Shown here: piece by piece, positions 54,160 through 64,000 of the stretch
Layout: each line of letters opens with the position of its first letter
How positions within the stretch are numbered: the first letter of the stretch is position 1
Assembly: GCA_947453195.1 (NCBI GenBank)
Contig: CANGFO010000002.1
Location: forward strand, 124,001-188,000
DNA: 64,000 nt
Reading direction: 5' to 3'
Origin: Flavobacteriaceae bacterium
Lineage (GTDB): Bacteria > Bacteroidota > Bacteroidia > Flavobacteriales > Flavobacteriaceae
Position numbers and translations under genes: made by a program
The notes under the pieces: model-generated
What the model was told of the DNA's origin: nothing
Databases searched by the model: none
The model's input: the letters and a program-made list of their open reading frames with translations, nothing else

Positions 54160-56457
54160 ATGAATAAATCTAGTAAGCGTAGAGAAGCCCTATTATATCA
54201 TGCAAAACCTACTCCAGGAAAAATTCAAGTTGTTCCTACCAAAAAATATGCTACACAACGTGATTTGTCTTTGGCCTATTCACCTGGTGTGGCAGAGCCT
54301 TGTTTGGAAATTGCAAAAGATGTAGATAACGTATATAAATATACTTCCAAAGGAAATTTAGTTGCAGTAATTACTAACGGAACTGCAGTACTTGGTCTTG
54401 GAGATATTGGCCCGGAGGCTTCCAAGCCGGTAATGGAAGGAAAAGCATTACTGTTCAAGATTTTTGCAGATATTGATGTTTTTGATATTGAAGTAGACAC
54501 CAAAAATATTGATGAGTTTATTGCTACGGTTAAAAATATTGCACCAACTTTTGGAGGAATAAACCTAGAAGATATAAAAGCACCCGAGTCTTTTGAAATT
54601 GAAAGACGCTTAGTAGAAGAATTAAATATTCCGGTGATGCATGATGATCAGCATGGTACCGCAATCATTTCTTCTGCCGCTTTATTAAATGCATTAGAAT
54701 TAGCAGAAAAAGACATCAGCAAAGTAAAATTAGTTGTTTCTGGAGCGGGATCTGCTGCTTTAGCATGCGCTAATTTATATGTTTTGCTTGGTGTGAAAGT
54801 AGAAAACATCTTGATGTTTGATGTAAATGGAGTTTTATCAAAAGATCGAACTGATTTATCGGAACTTCAAAAAATATACAGCAATGGTTCAAAAGGAACT
54901 ACTTTACAGCAAGCACTTGTTGGAGCTGATGTATTTTTAGGATTGTCTGCAGGAAATATTCTAACTCCAGAGATGCTTTTAGGAATGGCTAAAAACCCTA
55001 TTGTTTTTGCTATGGCCAATCCAATCCCTGAAATAGATTACGATGTGGCTATTGCTACAAGGAAAGATATTATTATGGCAACCGGAAGATCTGATCATCC
55101 GAATCAAGTTAATAATGTTTTAGGATTTCCCTATATATTTCGTGGTGCTTTAGATGTAAGAGCAACCAAGATTAACGAAGCTATGAAAATGGCAGCGGTT
55201 AGAGCTTTGGCAGCCTTAGCAAAAGAGCACGTTCCAGAGCAAGTTAATATTGCATATGGTGAAACCAAATTAAATTTTGGCACCGATTATATTATTCCAA
55301 AACCATTTGACCCAAGGTTGATTACCATGGTAGCACCGGCAGTTGCAAAAGCAGCTATGGATAGTGGTGTTGCTTTGAATCCAATTACTGATTGGGATAA
55401 ATACCAAGAAGATTTAATGGAGCGAATGGGATCTGATAATAAGATGGTTCGCTTGTTAACCAATCGCGCTAAGACCGATCCAAAGCGAATTGTTTTTGCG
55501 GAAGCAGACCAATTGGATGTGTTAAAAGCTGCTCAAATTGTATACGAAGAAGGAATTGGACATCCAATTTTATTAGGAAGAAAAGAAGATATTTTAGAGC
55601 TTAAAGAGGAAATCGGATTTGATGCCGATGTGCCCATTTTTGACCCTAAAACCAATGAAGAAGACAAAAGACGATTGGGCTATGCAGATATCTTTTGGAA
55701 AGAAAGACAACGACGAGGTGTTTCTTTATTAGATGCTCAAAAATGGATGCGCGAACGAAACTATTTTGCCGCCATGATGGTAAATCAAGGGGATGCCGAT
55801 GCAATGGTTTCTGGATATTCTAGAAGTTATCCATCTGTAGTAAAACCATTAATGCAATTAATTGGTAAAGCTCCGGGTATTTCGTTGATAGCTACCACTA
55901 ATATGATGATGACCAATAGAGGTCCCATGTTTTTATCGGATACGGCAATTAATCCAAATCCTACCGCTGACGATTTAGCTAAAATTGCATTAATGACTGA
56001 AAAAACAGTTCGAATGTTTGGAATGGAACCCGTTATTGCTATGGTATCGTTTTCAAATTTTGGATCATCAACCGTGGAAAGTGCGAGTAAAGTAAGAGAC
56101 GCTGTAGCCTATTTACATAAAAATCATCCTGATTTAATTGTAGATGGAGAAATTCAAGCCGATTTTGCATTAAACCCTGAAATGTTAAAGGGTAAATTCC
56201 CGTTTTCAAAATTGGCAGGGAAAAAGGTAAATACGTTGATTTTTCCAAATTTAGAATCGGCAAATATCACCTACAAATTATTAAAAGAATTATACAAAGT
56301 AGATTCTGTTGGGCCAATCATGTTGGGGATGGACAAACCAGTTCATATCTTCCAGTTAGGTGCTAGTGTTGAAGAAATGGTCAACATGGCTGCGGTAGCT
56401 GTTGTAGACGCTCAAGAAAAGCAGAAAAAGCTAAAAACAGCTCAAAAATCTATATAA
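54160..56457 (+). CDS. maeB: NADP-dependent malic enzyme with C-terminal phosphotransacetylase-like domain
   Basis: The 765-residue product joins two parts. Residues 1-430 form a malic enzyme, with S-L-A-Y-S-P-G-V-A-E-P near residue 40, the catalytic Lys/Asp zone K-A-L-L-F-K-I-F-A-D-I-D and a nucleotide site V-V-S-G-A-G-S-A-A-L-A. Residues about 440-765 form a phosphate acetyl/butaryl-transferase-like domain (F-A-E-A-D-Q-L-D-V, M-V-S-G-Y-S-R-S). It converts malate to pyruvate, CO2 and NADPH. In the E. coli homologue the second domain is regulatory; here that is assumed. Length is normal for MaeB. The ruvA-sprA promoter follows. Confidence 0.95.
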   Translation: MNKSSKRREALLYHAKPTPGKIQVVPTKKYATQRDLSLAYSPGVAEPCLEIAKDVDNVYKYTSKGNLVAVITNGTAVLGLGDIGPEASKPVMEGKALLFKIFADIDVFDIEVDTKNIDEFIATVKNIAPTFGGINLEDIKAPESFEIERRLVEELNIPVMHDDQHGTAIISSAALLNALELAEKDISKVKLVVSGAGSAALACANLYVLLGVKVENILMFDVNGVLSKDRTDLSELQKIYSNGSKGTTLQQALVGADVFLGLSAGNILTPEMLLGMAKNPIVFAMANPIPEIDYDVAIATRKDIIMATGRSDHPNQVNNVLGFPYIFRGALDVRATKINEAMKMAAVRALAALAKEHVPEQVNIAYGETKLNFGTDYIIPKPFDPRLITMVAPAVAKAAMDSGVALNPITDWDKYQEDLMERMGSDNKMVRLLTNRAKTDPKRIVFAEADQLDVLKAAQIVYEEGIGHPILLGRKEDILELKEEIGFDADVPIFDPKTNEEDKRRLGYADIFWKERQRRGVSLLDAQKWMRERNYFAAMMVNQGDADAMVSGYSRSYPSVVKPLMQLIGKAPGISLIATTNMMMTNRGPMFLSDTAINPNPTADDLAKIALMTEKTVRMFGMEPVIAMVSFSNFGSSTVESASKVRDAVAYLHKNHPDLIVDGEIQADFALNPEMLKGKFPFSKLAGKKVNTLIFPNLESANITYKLLKELYKVDSVGPIMLGMDKPVHIFQLGASVEEMVNMAAVAVVDAQEKQKKLKTAQKSI

Positions 56458-56485
56458 TTGACTAATTAGTTTTTTAGTATATTTG
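56458..56485 (+). promoter_or_regulatory. Promoter of ruvA-sprA
   Basis: TTG (56458-56460) and TATATTTG (56478-56485) are separated by 17 bases, a close match to TTG-N17-20-TAnnTTTG. The -33 part touches the maeB stop. The expected leader before ruvA is only about 12 bases. Confidence 0.65.
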
Positions 56486-56504
56486 AAACACGATAGTAAA
56501 TAAA

Positions 56505-57086
56505 ATGATAGCACAAATTCAAGGAAAATTAGTTGAAAAAACGCCAACCGAAGTTGTAATTGACTGTAATGGAGTGGGGTATCATATTAATATTTCTTTG
56601 CATACTTATTCTTTACTTCCAAAAACTGATTTTATTAAATTGTACACCCATTTAATCATCAAGGAAGACTCGCATTCTTTGTATGGTTTTGTAGAAAAGT
56701 CGGAAAAAGAAATCTTTAAAATGTTGTTGACAGTTTCAGGTATTGGAGCTGGTATTGCCAGAACGATGCTTTCTTCTTTAGAGCCTAAACAAATAATTCA
56801 GGCACTTGCAAGCGGAGATGTTACTACCATTCAATCTATAAAAGGAATTGGAACTAAAACAGCACAACGAGCTATCTTGGATTTAAAAGATAAAGTGTTA
56901 AAAATATACGATTTAGATGAAGTTTCTATGTTTCAAAACAATACAAACCGAGATGAAGCGTTATCTGCTTTGGAGGTTTTAGGTTTTGTAAGAAAAGCAT
57001 CCGAAAAAATAGTAGATAAAGTGATTAGTCAAAATCCAGACGCTACCGTAGAATTGATTATTAAGCAAGCATTAAAAAATTTATAA
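56505..57086 (+). CDS. ruvA: Holliday junction DNA helicase subunit RuvA
   Basis: The 193-residue DNA-binding subunit of the RuvAB branch-migration complex has an N-terminal OB-fold (I-A-Q-I-Q-G-K-L-V-E-K, then V-V-I-D-C-N-G-V-G-Y). Two helix-hairpin-helix motifs follow in the middle (V-S-G-I-G-A-G-I-A and I-K-G-I-G-T-K-T-A-Q-R), and the C-terminal domain III (A-L-S-A-L-E-V-L-G-F) contacts RuvB. Length is normal. sprA follows after 3 bases, an unexpected partner, so sprA is probably transcribed from the ruvA promoter. Confidence 0.96.
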   Translation: MIAQIQGKLVEKTPTEVVIDCNGVGYHINISLHTYSLLPKTDFIKLYTHLIIKEDSHSLYGFVEKSEKEIFKMLLTVSGIGAGIARTMLSSLEPKQIIQALASGDVTTIQSIKGIGTKTAQRAILDLKDKVLKIYDLDEVSMFQNNTNRDEALSALEVLGFVRKASEKIVDKVISQNPDATVELIIKQALKNL

Positions 57087-57089
57087 TTT

Positions 57090-60000
57090 TTGAAAACAAA
57101 TAAGCCTAAATATATACCGTACTTAAAAATAACCATTGTTTTTTTGCTATTTTTTGTTAGTCAGTGGTCTTTTTCACAAGTGAGACCTAACGATACCACC
57201 TACAATAAAGGGCACATGGAGTTGGGAAATCCTAAAAGTATTGTAGAAGCCTATTCCTACGATCCTGCAACGGATAGATATATTTTAAACAAGTCATTTG
57301 CAGGAATAGATATTAATTATCCGATTATACTTACTTCAAAAGAATATGAGAAATTAATACTTAAGGAGTCCATGCATGATTATTTCAAGCAAAAAGCAGA
57401 TGCAGTTTCTGGACAAAAAGAAAAAAGCATAGCTGATAAAAAGAATTTATTACCAAAATATTATGTGAATTCAAGTTTTTTTGAAGCCATTTTTGGGAGT
57501 AATACCATTGATGTAAAACCAACAGGGTCGGTTGAAATTGATTTAGGATTTAGACATACAAAACAAGACAATCCCTCTTTTTCTCCAAGAAATAGATCTA
57601 CTACCACTTTTGATTTTAATCAAAGAATTAGTATGAGTTTGATGGGAAAAGTAGGAACAAGATTAAATGTTAATGCTAATTATGACACGCAATCTACCTT
57701 TGCATTTCAAAATTTAATCAAACTATCTTTTGATCCTTCTGCTTCTGGAGGAGAAGATTCCATTATTAAAAAAATAGAAGTAGGTAATGTAAGCATGCCA
57801 TTAAATAGTTCTCTGATTCGAGGGGCACAAAGTTTATTTGGGGTTAAAGCTCAATTACAATTTGGTGGAACATCTGTAAACGCAGTATTTGCAGAACAAA
57901 AGTCACAAACTAAAACCGTAACCGCTCAAGGTGGTGGAACGATTCAAAATTTTGAATTGTTTGCTCAAGAATATGATGCCGACAGACACTATTTTTTATC
58001 ACAATATTTTAAAAACAGATATGATAAAGCACTTTTAAACTATCCATTAATTGATAGCCGTGTTCAAATTACTCGTATTGAAGTTTGGATTACCAATAAA
58101 CAAAATAGAGTAAGTACTACCAATAACAACTTAAGAAACATTATTGCGCTTCAAGATTTAGGAGAGGCACGATTGACAGACACGTCAACATCTTCTGCAA
58201 TTAATGATAATCAAATCGTAGCCATTGATGCAGCCGATATTCATCCGTTTCAATCTAATGATTTCTTTTTAAAGCCAATTGATACACCACCTAACAATAA
58301 TAATAACCGTTACGACCCTAATTTAATTATTCCTTCTAGTCCCCCAAGTCCTAATTATCCGGGTTTATTGAACCCAAATATTAGAGAAATAATTACTACA
58401 AATCAAGGGTTTAATAATTCGGTTCAGGTTAATGAAGGTACGGATTATTCTAAATTAGAAAACGCAAGAAAATTATTGCCAAACGAATTTACCTTCCATC
58501 CACAATTGGGATATATATCCTTGCAACAACGATTAGCCAATGATGAAGTGCTTGCTGTGGCATACCAATATACTATTGGAGATGAGGTGTATCAAGTTGG
58601 AGAATTTGGAACCGATGGAGTAGAAGCAACACAAGTAAGTGCAACAGGAGTTCCGTCTTCTCAATCTTTGGTATTGAAATTACTTAAAAGTAGTTTGACC
58701 AATGTTCAAAAACCAATTTGGGGATTGATGATGAAAAATATTTATCAAATTCCGAGTGGTTTTCAATTACAAAAAGAAGATTTTAAATTCAATATTTTAT
58801 ATACCGATCCTTCTCCGTTAAATTATATTACGGCTGCTAATTCGACTTCTCCGTTACCTACAGATGTAATGGATACTCCGTTATTAAAAGTATTTGGATT
58901 GGATCGATTGAATTATAGCAATGACCCTCAAAATGGAGGAGATGGTTTTTTTGATTTTATACCTGGGCTTACAGTTGACCAGCAAAATGGTCGTTTAATC
59001 TTTACTTCGGTAGAACCTTTTGGTAAATATTTATTTAACAAATTAAGATCGGGAAGCGCCATAGAAAATTATGATTTGCCAGAAACAACTCCTGGAGCAT
59101 ATAATGACAATCAGTTGAAATATGTTTATTCTAGTTTATATAAATCTACTCAAGCTGCCGCTTTACAAAATAGTTCAAAAAACAAATTTCAATTAAAAGG
59201 TAAATTCAAATCCTCAGGTGGCGATGGAATTCCAATAGGTGCTTTTAATGTTCCAAAAGGATCTGTAGTTGTTACTGCAGGGGGGAGAAAATTAGTAGAA
59301 GGTGTTGATTATACTGTAAATTATCAAGCGGGAAGAGTTCAAATTTTGGACCCTGCCTTATCTGCTTCCAATACTCCAATTCAAGTTTCGGTTGAAAACA
59401 ATTCCACTTTTGGGAGACAAACGCGACGCTTTTATGGTATTAATGTAGAGCATAAATTCTCAGATAAATTTTTGATTGGAGCGACGATGTTGAAAATGTC
59501 AGAGCGACCATTTACTCAAAAAACCAATTATGGTCAAGAATCAGTAAACAATACCATTTATGGATTAAATACTAGTTTCTCTTCAGAAGTGCCTTTCTTA
59601 ACTCGATTAGTAAATAAACTTCCAAACATTGACACCGACGTTCCTTCAAATGTTTCATTTAGAGGAGAAATTGCTTACTTGAAGCCAGATTCTCCCGAAG
59701 CCGATAAATTTAATGGGGAATCTACTGTTTATGTAGAAGATTTTGAAGGAACACAAACTAATATTGATTTAAGATCTCCCTTTTCTTGGTTTTTATCTTC
59801 TACTCCAATACGCCCTACTACAGGTGTCGTGCCTGATTATTTAGATTTTGGAGGAAATTCTACTGCATTAGATTATGGATTTAAAAGAGCTAAATTAGCT
59901 TGGTATACTATTGACCCAATTTTTTATGCTCAAAGACCATCAGGAATATCAGATGATGATTTATCTTTAAATAGTACCAGAAGAATTTACAGTCAAGAAT

Positions 60001-63000
60001 TATATCCTGCAACCACAATTGCTGCCGGACAATCTCAAGTTGTAAATACTTTAGACTTAACCTATTTTCCAAAAGAAAGAGGGCCATTTAATTTTAATAC
60101 TGCAACAGCTACAGATAATACTTTGCCAAATCCAGAAACTAATTTTGGTGGGATATTTAGAGCATTAACATCAACTAATTTTGAACAATCTAATATCGAG
60201 TACATCCAGTTTTGGATGTTAGATCCTTATACCGACACTCGAGTTTCTCCATCACCAATAAATCCGACAAATACGGGTAGAATTTATTTTAATTTAGGAG
60301 AAGTATCTGAAGATATTCTTCAGGATGGAAGAAAATTTTACGAAAATGGAGTTGGAAACAATCAAACTATGGCTCCTCCAACGGTATGGGGAGATAGCCC
60401 TGCATCGCAATCTTTGATTTATGCATTTGATTCAAACGAGGAAAATCGAACTTCACAAGATGTTGGGTATAATGGTCTGAACAATGCGCAAGAAGCAGCA
60501 AAATTCCCTGCATTTGCATCTTTTACCGACCCTGCTGAGGATGATTACAAGTATTTTTTAAATACAGAAGGCGATGTATTTGATCGCTATAAATATTATA
60601 ATGGAACTGAAGGAAACTCACCAATAACAGTGACGGATACCAATAGAGGATCTACTACAGTTCCTGATGTAGAAGATGTGAATCGTGACAATACTATGAA
60701 TACCATCAATGCGTATTACGAATACAGTATTAAAGTTAGTCCATCCGATTTATCTCAAGTGGGAAGTAATTATATTACAAATATTTTACCAACTACAGTT
60801 TCACTTCCAAACGGAGAAACTACTACTGCAAGATGGATTCAATTTAAAATCCCTATCAATCAACCAACAAATACAGTTGGAAGTATTACGGATTTTCGTT
60901 CTATCCGATTTATGCGAATGTTCATGACCAAATTTGCAAGTCAAATGACTATTCGATTCGGATCTTTGGATTTAGTTCGTGGTGATTGGAGAAAATATGA
61001 TTATACCCTAGATCCATTAGATACAGATACTACTGATGACAATACCGATTATGATTCTTCTGCAGTAAACGTTCAAGAAAATGGAACAAGAGAACCAATT
61101 CATTATGTAGTGCCGCCGGGTGTAGAATTGGAACAATTGTATAATAACAATACTTTAATTCCTCAAAATGAACAATCATTATCAATAAAATTAGGAAGTA
61201 CTGCAGATTATGGTTTAGAGCCAGGTGACTCACGTGCTGTATTTAAAAATGTAAATGTAGATATGCGTCAGTACAAAAAATTAAAAATGTTTGTACATGC
61301 CGAAGCAATTGCATCCAATTCTAATTCAATTGAAGATGACGAATTGATGGGGTTTGTTCGATTTGGGAATGACTTCACCGATAACTTTTATCAAGTTGAA
61401 AAACAATTAAAGAAAACACAATTTGGAGATAATTCTCAAAATGGAGTTTGGCCAGAAGATAATAACATGGATATTTCTTTGGAGCTTATTACTAGAATGA
61501 AAATTAAAGCAATGAGTCATGTGTATCTTCCGGGAGAAATATATTATCCAGATGATGATGTTACTATTCCTGATGGAGATGGTGATCCTAATTTGCGTTT
61601 AGGTATTCGCGGAAATCCTAATTTTGGATTGGTTCGAACTTTAATGCTTGGAGTAAAAAACCATACCAATAAATTAATTTCACCACAGCATCCATTAAAC
61701 CCAAGACGTCTTAAAGGGGAAGTATGGTTTAATGAATTACGCTTAGCCGGAATGGATAATAAAGGCGGTATGGCTGCCGTAGCTAACATGGATGCCAATC
61801 TTGCTGATTTTGCAAATGTTTCTGCAACTGGTAAAATGAGTACCATAGGGTTTGGTAATTTAGAGCAAGGTCCTAATGAACGAAGTAGAGAAGATGTTTT
61901 ACAATATAATATTGTAACCAATTTGAGTTTGGGTAAATTAATGCCTAAAAAGTGGGGAGTTAATTTGCCATTTAATTACGGAATTGGCGAAGAATTCATT
62001 ACTCCAAAATACGATCCATTTAATCAAGATATTGAATTGAAGCAATTGATTAATGAAACCGCTGATGAAAATGAAAAGCGAAACATTAAGAATAGAGCTA
62101 TGGATTACACCAAAAGAAAAAGTATTAATTTCATTGGTGTAAAAAAAGAAAGAGGAGAAAAGGCAAAACCGCATTTTTATGATATTGAAAACCTAACGCT
62201 TTCTTACTCCTACAATCAAGTGGATCGACACAGTTATGAATTAGAAAGTTATTCTGATCAAAAAGTCAGTACAACTGCCGATTATACGTTTGCATTTCAA
62301 CCTAAACCAGTAGAGCCATTTAAGTCGGTTAAGGTTTTTAAAAAGAGTAGTTATTGGAAATTATTAAGTGATTTTAATTTTAATTACAAACCCACAAATG
62401 TTACTTTTAGCTCTAATATTACAAGACAATTTAACAGACAACAATTCCGTTTGGTAGATGTAGAAGGTATTGGATTGGATGCTTTATACCAGCGAAATTT
62501 CTTATTTAATTATCAATATGGATTTAATTATAATCTAACAAAAGCATTAAAAATTAACTTTAATGCTACATCAAATAATATTGTTAGAAATTATATGAAA
62601 GATAATAATGAGCCAGATAATTCATATACTATTTGGACTGATTATTGGAATATTGGATTGCCAAACTTACACAACCAACAAGTAACAGCAAATTATGAAT
62701 TGCCAGTTAGTAAGATCCCGTTTTTAAATTTTGTGAAATCCAATTATACTTATGCAGGAACTTATAGCTGGCAGCGTTCTTCTATTGCTATGTCGTCTGT
62801 GGTAGATTCTGATACCGGTGTGCTATATAATCTTGGAAACACAATTCAAAACTCGGGTTCTCATAAATTAAATACAACTTTAAATATGGATTCATTCTAT
62901 AAATATATAGGGTTATCCAAACAAAAATCTCCTGTAAAATCTGCACCAGTTGCCCCGCCAAAACCAGGAGAAAAAGTAACTATTGTGAAGCCAACTCCTG

Positions 63001-64000
63001 TTAAAGATTCAAATCCATTTTTAGATGGTATAGTAGGTGTGGTGACTAGTTTAAAAAATATTCAAATAAATTATACCGAAAATCAAGGAACTGCACTTCC
63101 TGGGTTCTTGCCTGGTGTAGGATTCTTTGGATCTTCTAAACCTTCATTAGGATTTGTTTTTGGAGGTCAAGATGATGTTCGTTTTGAAGCAGCTAAAAAT
63201 GGATGGTTAACTAATTATCCAAACTTTAATCAAAATTACACCCATGTATTAACTAGAACATTAGATTTTACAGCTAACATGGATTTGTTTCCTGACTTTA
63301 AAGTTGATTTGACTGCAAATAGATCTTATTCAGATAATTATTCTGAGCAATATGATGTTATGGATGGCGTATATAACTCAAGATCACCCTATAATACTGG
63401 AAATTTTGCAATATCAACAGTGATGTTAAAATCCTCTTTCAGACAAAGTGATGAGTTTTTCTCAACTCCATTTGAAGAGTTTAGAAGCAACCGAATTATA
63501 ATTGCCAATCGTTTAGCAACCCAATATTATGGAACTGAAAACTTCCCTGTAAATGCCGATGGTTATCCAACCGGATTTGGCAAAAACAGTCCCGAAGTAT
63601 TATTGCCTGCTTTCTTGGCAGCCTATACCGGTTTTGATATTCCTGCTTTAAAAAGTGTTGGAATAAGTTTGGCGCAAAGCCCAGAAGATCGAGCAGGTAA
63701 AATCTCATTGAATGCATTTAAAAATATTCCAATACCAAACTGGAATATAAAATATAATGGATTAATGCGTTACAATTTCTTCAAAGAAAGATTCAAACGT
63801 TTCTCTGTTCAACATGCGTATAAAGCATCGTATACAATTAATTCATTCCGTTCTAATTTAGATTACGCGCAACATGCTAATGAGATTAATCCATTAAATG
63901 GAAATTTTTACAGTCAAACTATTATTGGAAATGTCAATTTGGTGGAACAATTTAATCCATTAATTAGAGTTGATTTTGAGACTAAAAGTTCGTTTAAAAT
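57090..64000 (+). CDS. sprA: SprA, type IX secretion outer-membrane translocon (3' end beyond window)
   Basis: The frame runs from a TTG at 57090 to the last base, about 2303 codons, with no stop that I noticed; SprA proteins have about 2400 residues, so only the last ~100 are missing. The start at TTG gives a signal peptide (K-T-N-K-P-K-Y-I-P-Y-L-K-I-T-I-V-F-L-L-F-F-V-S-Q, then W-S-F-S-Q). No ATG appears before residue 43, behind the signal, so TTG is preferred. Recognised segments include Y-F-L-S-Q-Y-F-K-N-R-Y-D, G-R-L-I-F-T-S-V-E-P-F-G and V-E-D-F-E-G-T-Q. SprA forms the giant beta-barrel channel of the type IX system and is needed for gliding. The barrel part is rich in aromatic-ended strands. 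Confidence 0.95.
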   Translation, partial: MKTNKPKYIPYLKITIVFLLFFVSQWSFSQVRPNDTTYNKGHMELGNPKSIVEAYSYDPATDRYILNKSFAGIDINYPIILTSKEYEKLILKESMHDYFKQKADAVSGQKEKSIADKKNLLPKYYVNSSFFEAIFGSNTIDVKPTGSVEIDLGFRHTKQDNPSFSPRNRSTTTFDFNQRISMSLMGKVGTRLNVNANYDTQSTFAFQNLIKLSFDPSASGGEDSIIKKIEVGNVSMPLNSSLIRGAQSLFGVKAQLQFGGTSVNAVFAEQKSQTKTVTAQGGGTIQNFELFAQEYDADRHYFLSQYFKNRYDKALLNYPLIDSRVQITRIEVWITNKQNRVSTTNNNLRNIIALQDLGEARLTDTSTSSAINDNQIVAIDAADIHPFQSNDFFLKPIDTPPNNNNNRYDPNLIIPSSPPSPNYPGLLNPNIREIITTNQGFNNSVQVNEGTDYSKLENARKLLPNEFTFHPQLGYISLQQRLANDEVLAVAYQYTIGDEVYQVGEFGTDGVEATQVSATGVPSSQSLVLKLLKSSLTNVQKPIWGLMMKNIYQIPSGFQLQKEDFKFNILYTDPSPLNYITAANSTSPLPTDVMDTPLLKVFGLDRLNYSNDPQNGGDGFFDFIPGLTVDQQNGRLIFTSVEPFGKYLFNKLRSGSAIENYDLPETTPGAYNDNQLKYVYSSLYKSTQAAALQNSSKNKFQLKGKFKSSGGDGIPIGAFNVPKGSVVVTAGGRKLVEGVDYTVNYQAGRVQILDPALSASNTPIQVSVENNSTFGRQTRRFYGINVEHKFSDKFLIGATMLKMSERPFTQKTNYGQESVNNTIYGLNTSFSSEVPFLTRLVNKLPNIDTDVPSNVSFRGEIAYLKPDSPEADKFNGESTVYVEDFEGTQTNIDLRSPFSWFLSSTPIRPTTGVVPDYLDFGGNSTALDYGFKRAKLAWYTIDPIFYAQRPSGISDDDLSLNSTRRIYSQELYPATTIAAGQSQVVNTLDLTYFPKERGPFNFNTATATDNTLPNPETNFGGIFRALTSTNFEQSNIEYIQFWMLDPYTDTRVSPSPINPTNTGRIYFNLGEVSEDILQDGRKFYENGVGNNQTMAPPTVWGDSPASQSLIYAFDSNEENRTSQDVGYNGLNNAQEAAKFPAFASFTDPAEDDYKYFLNTEGDVFDRYKYYNGTEGNSPITVTDTNRGSTTVPDVEDVNRDNTMNTINAYYEYSIKVSPSDLSQVGSNYITNILPTTVSLPNGETTTARWIQFKIPINQPTNTVGSITDFRSIRFMRMFMTKFASQMTIRFGSLDLVRGDWRKYDYTLDPLDTDTTDDNTDYDSSAVNVQENGTREPIHYVVPPGVELEQLYNNNTLIPQNEQSLSIKLGSTADYGLEPGDSRAVFKNVNVDMRQYKKLKMFVHAEAIASNSNSIEDDELMGFVRFGNDFTDNFYQVEKQLKKTQFGDNSQNGVWPEDNNMDISLELITRMKIKAMSHVYLPGEIYYPDDDVTIPDGDGDPNLRLGIRGNPNFGLVRTLMLGVKNHTNKLISPQHPLNPRRLKGEVWFNELRLAGMDNKGGMAAVANMDANLADFANVSATGKMSTIGFGNLEQGPNERSREDVLQYNIVTNLSLGKLMPKKWGVNLPFNYGIGEEFITPKYDPFNQDIELKQLINETADENEKRNIKNRAMDYTKRKSINFIGVKKERGEKAKPHFYDIENLTLSYSYNQVDRHSYELESYSDQKVSTTADYTFAFQPKPVEPFKSVKVFKKSSYWKLLSDFNFNYKPTNVTFSSNITRQFNRQQFRLVDVEGIGLDALYQRNFLFNYQYGFNYNLTKALKINFNATSNNIVRNYMKDNNEPDNSYTIWTDYWNIGLPNLHNQQVTANYELPVSKIPFLNFVKSNYTYAGTYSWQRSSIAMSSVVDSDTGVLYNLGNTIQNSGSHKLNTTLNMDSFYKYIGLSKQKSPVKSAPVAPPKPGEKVTIVKPTPVKDSNPFLDGIVGVVTSLKNIQINYTENQGTALPGFLPGVGFFGSSKPSLGFVFGGQDDVRFEAAKNGWLTNYPNFNQNYTHVLTRTLDFTANMDLFPDFKVDLTANRSYSDNYSEQYDVMDGVYNSRSPYNTGNFAISTVMLKSSFRQSDEFFSTPFEEFRSNRIIIANRLATQYYGTENFPVNADGYPTGFGKNSPEVLLPAFLAAYTGFDIPALKSVGISLAQSPEDRAGKISLNAFKNIPIPNWNIKYNGLMRYNFFKERFKRFSVQHAYKASYTINSFRSNLDYAQHANEINPLNGNFYSQTIIGNVNLVEQFNPLIRVDFETKSSFK

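Overview
The window looks like chromosomal DNA of a Flavobacterium-type bacterium (phylum Bacteroidota). It is AT-rich. Ribosome-binding sites of the Shine-Dalgarno kind are rarely visible, and several genes are preceded by the Bacteroidota promoter form TTG-N17-20-TAnnTTTG. It encodes the type IX secretion/gliding protein SprA and three secreted proteins with type IX or adhesin features. No phage, insertion sequence or CRISPR array is visible, and no gene-free stretch exceeds about 300 bases (the longest, 10690-10916, is about 230 bases).

Layout, left to right. 1-10689 (minus) is the first ~3563 codons of a giant repetitive secreted adhesin-like protein whose 3' end lies outside the window. 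10917-13366 (plus) holds a TlpA-like thiol-disulfide protein and a pseudouridine-5'-phosphate glycosidase. 13361-15066 (minus) is a umuC-umuD translesion polymerase pair in reversed order. 15186-17719 (minus) holds a LamG-domain T9SS cargo protein and a kelch/transmembrane/cytoplasmic-domain protein of unknown function. 17895-32128 (minus) is a complete 14-subunit complex I operon, nuoA to nuoN, with a nuoG lacking the molybdopterin domain and an unrelated T9SS cargo gene lodged between nuoF and nuoG. Next come a cold-shock protein and aspS (minus), then a second TlpA-like protein (plus).

35760-43154 (minus) is a five-gene operon: SDR oxidoreductase, TetR regulator, TolC-like channel, lipoprotein adaptor and RND pump. 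A palindrome at its promoter is a good candidate for the TetR operator. 43321-44644 (plus) holds a polyprenyl synthase and a small conserved-looking protein. A small outer-membrane-like protein (minus) then faces away from sucA-sucB (plus), the E1 and E2 subunits of 2-oxoglutarate dehydrogenase. Then come tatD, an acyltransferase, asparaginase, tRNA-Ser(GGA), a beta-barrel protein, a PAP2-like membrane protein (minus), a malic enzyme-phosphotransacetylase fusion, ruvA, and sprA, which runs off the right end.

How the genes work together: complex I, 2-oxoglutarate dehydrogenase and malic enzyme form a central aerobic energy block. SprA is the outer-membrane type IX translocon, and the LamG protein, the propeller protein inside the nuo operon and probably the giant adhesin are its likely cargo. 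Most of the window is housekeeping sequence. I see no clearly new defence or mobile system. The oddest items are the cargo gene inside the nuo operon, the kelch-membrane-cytoplasmic protein, the TetR operator palindrome and some recurring intergenic elements.
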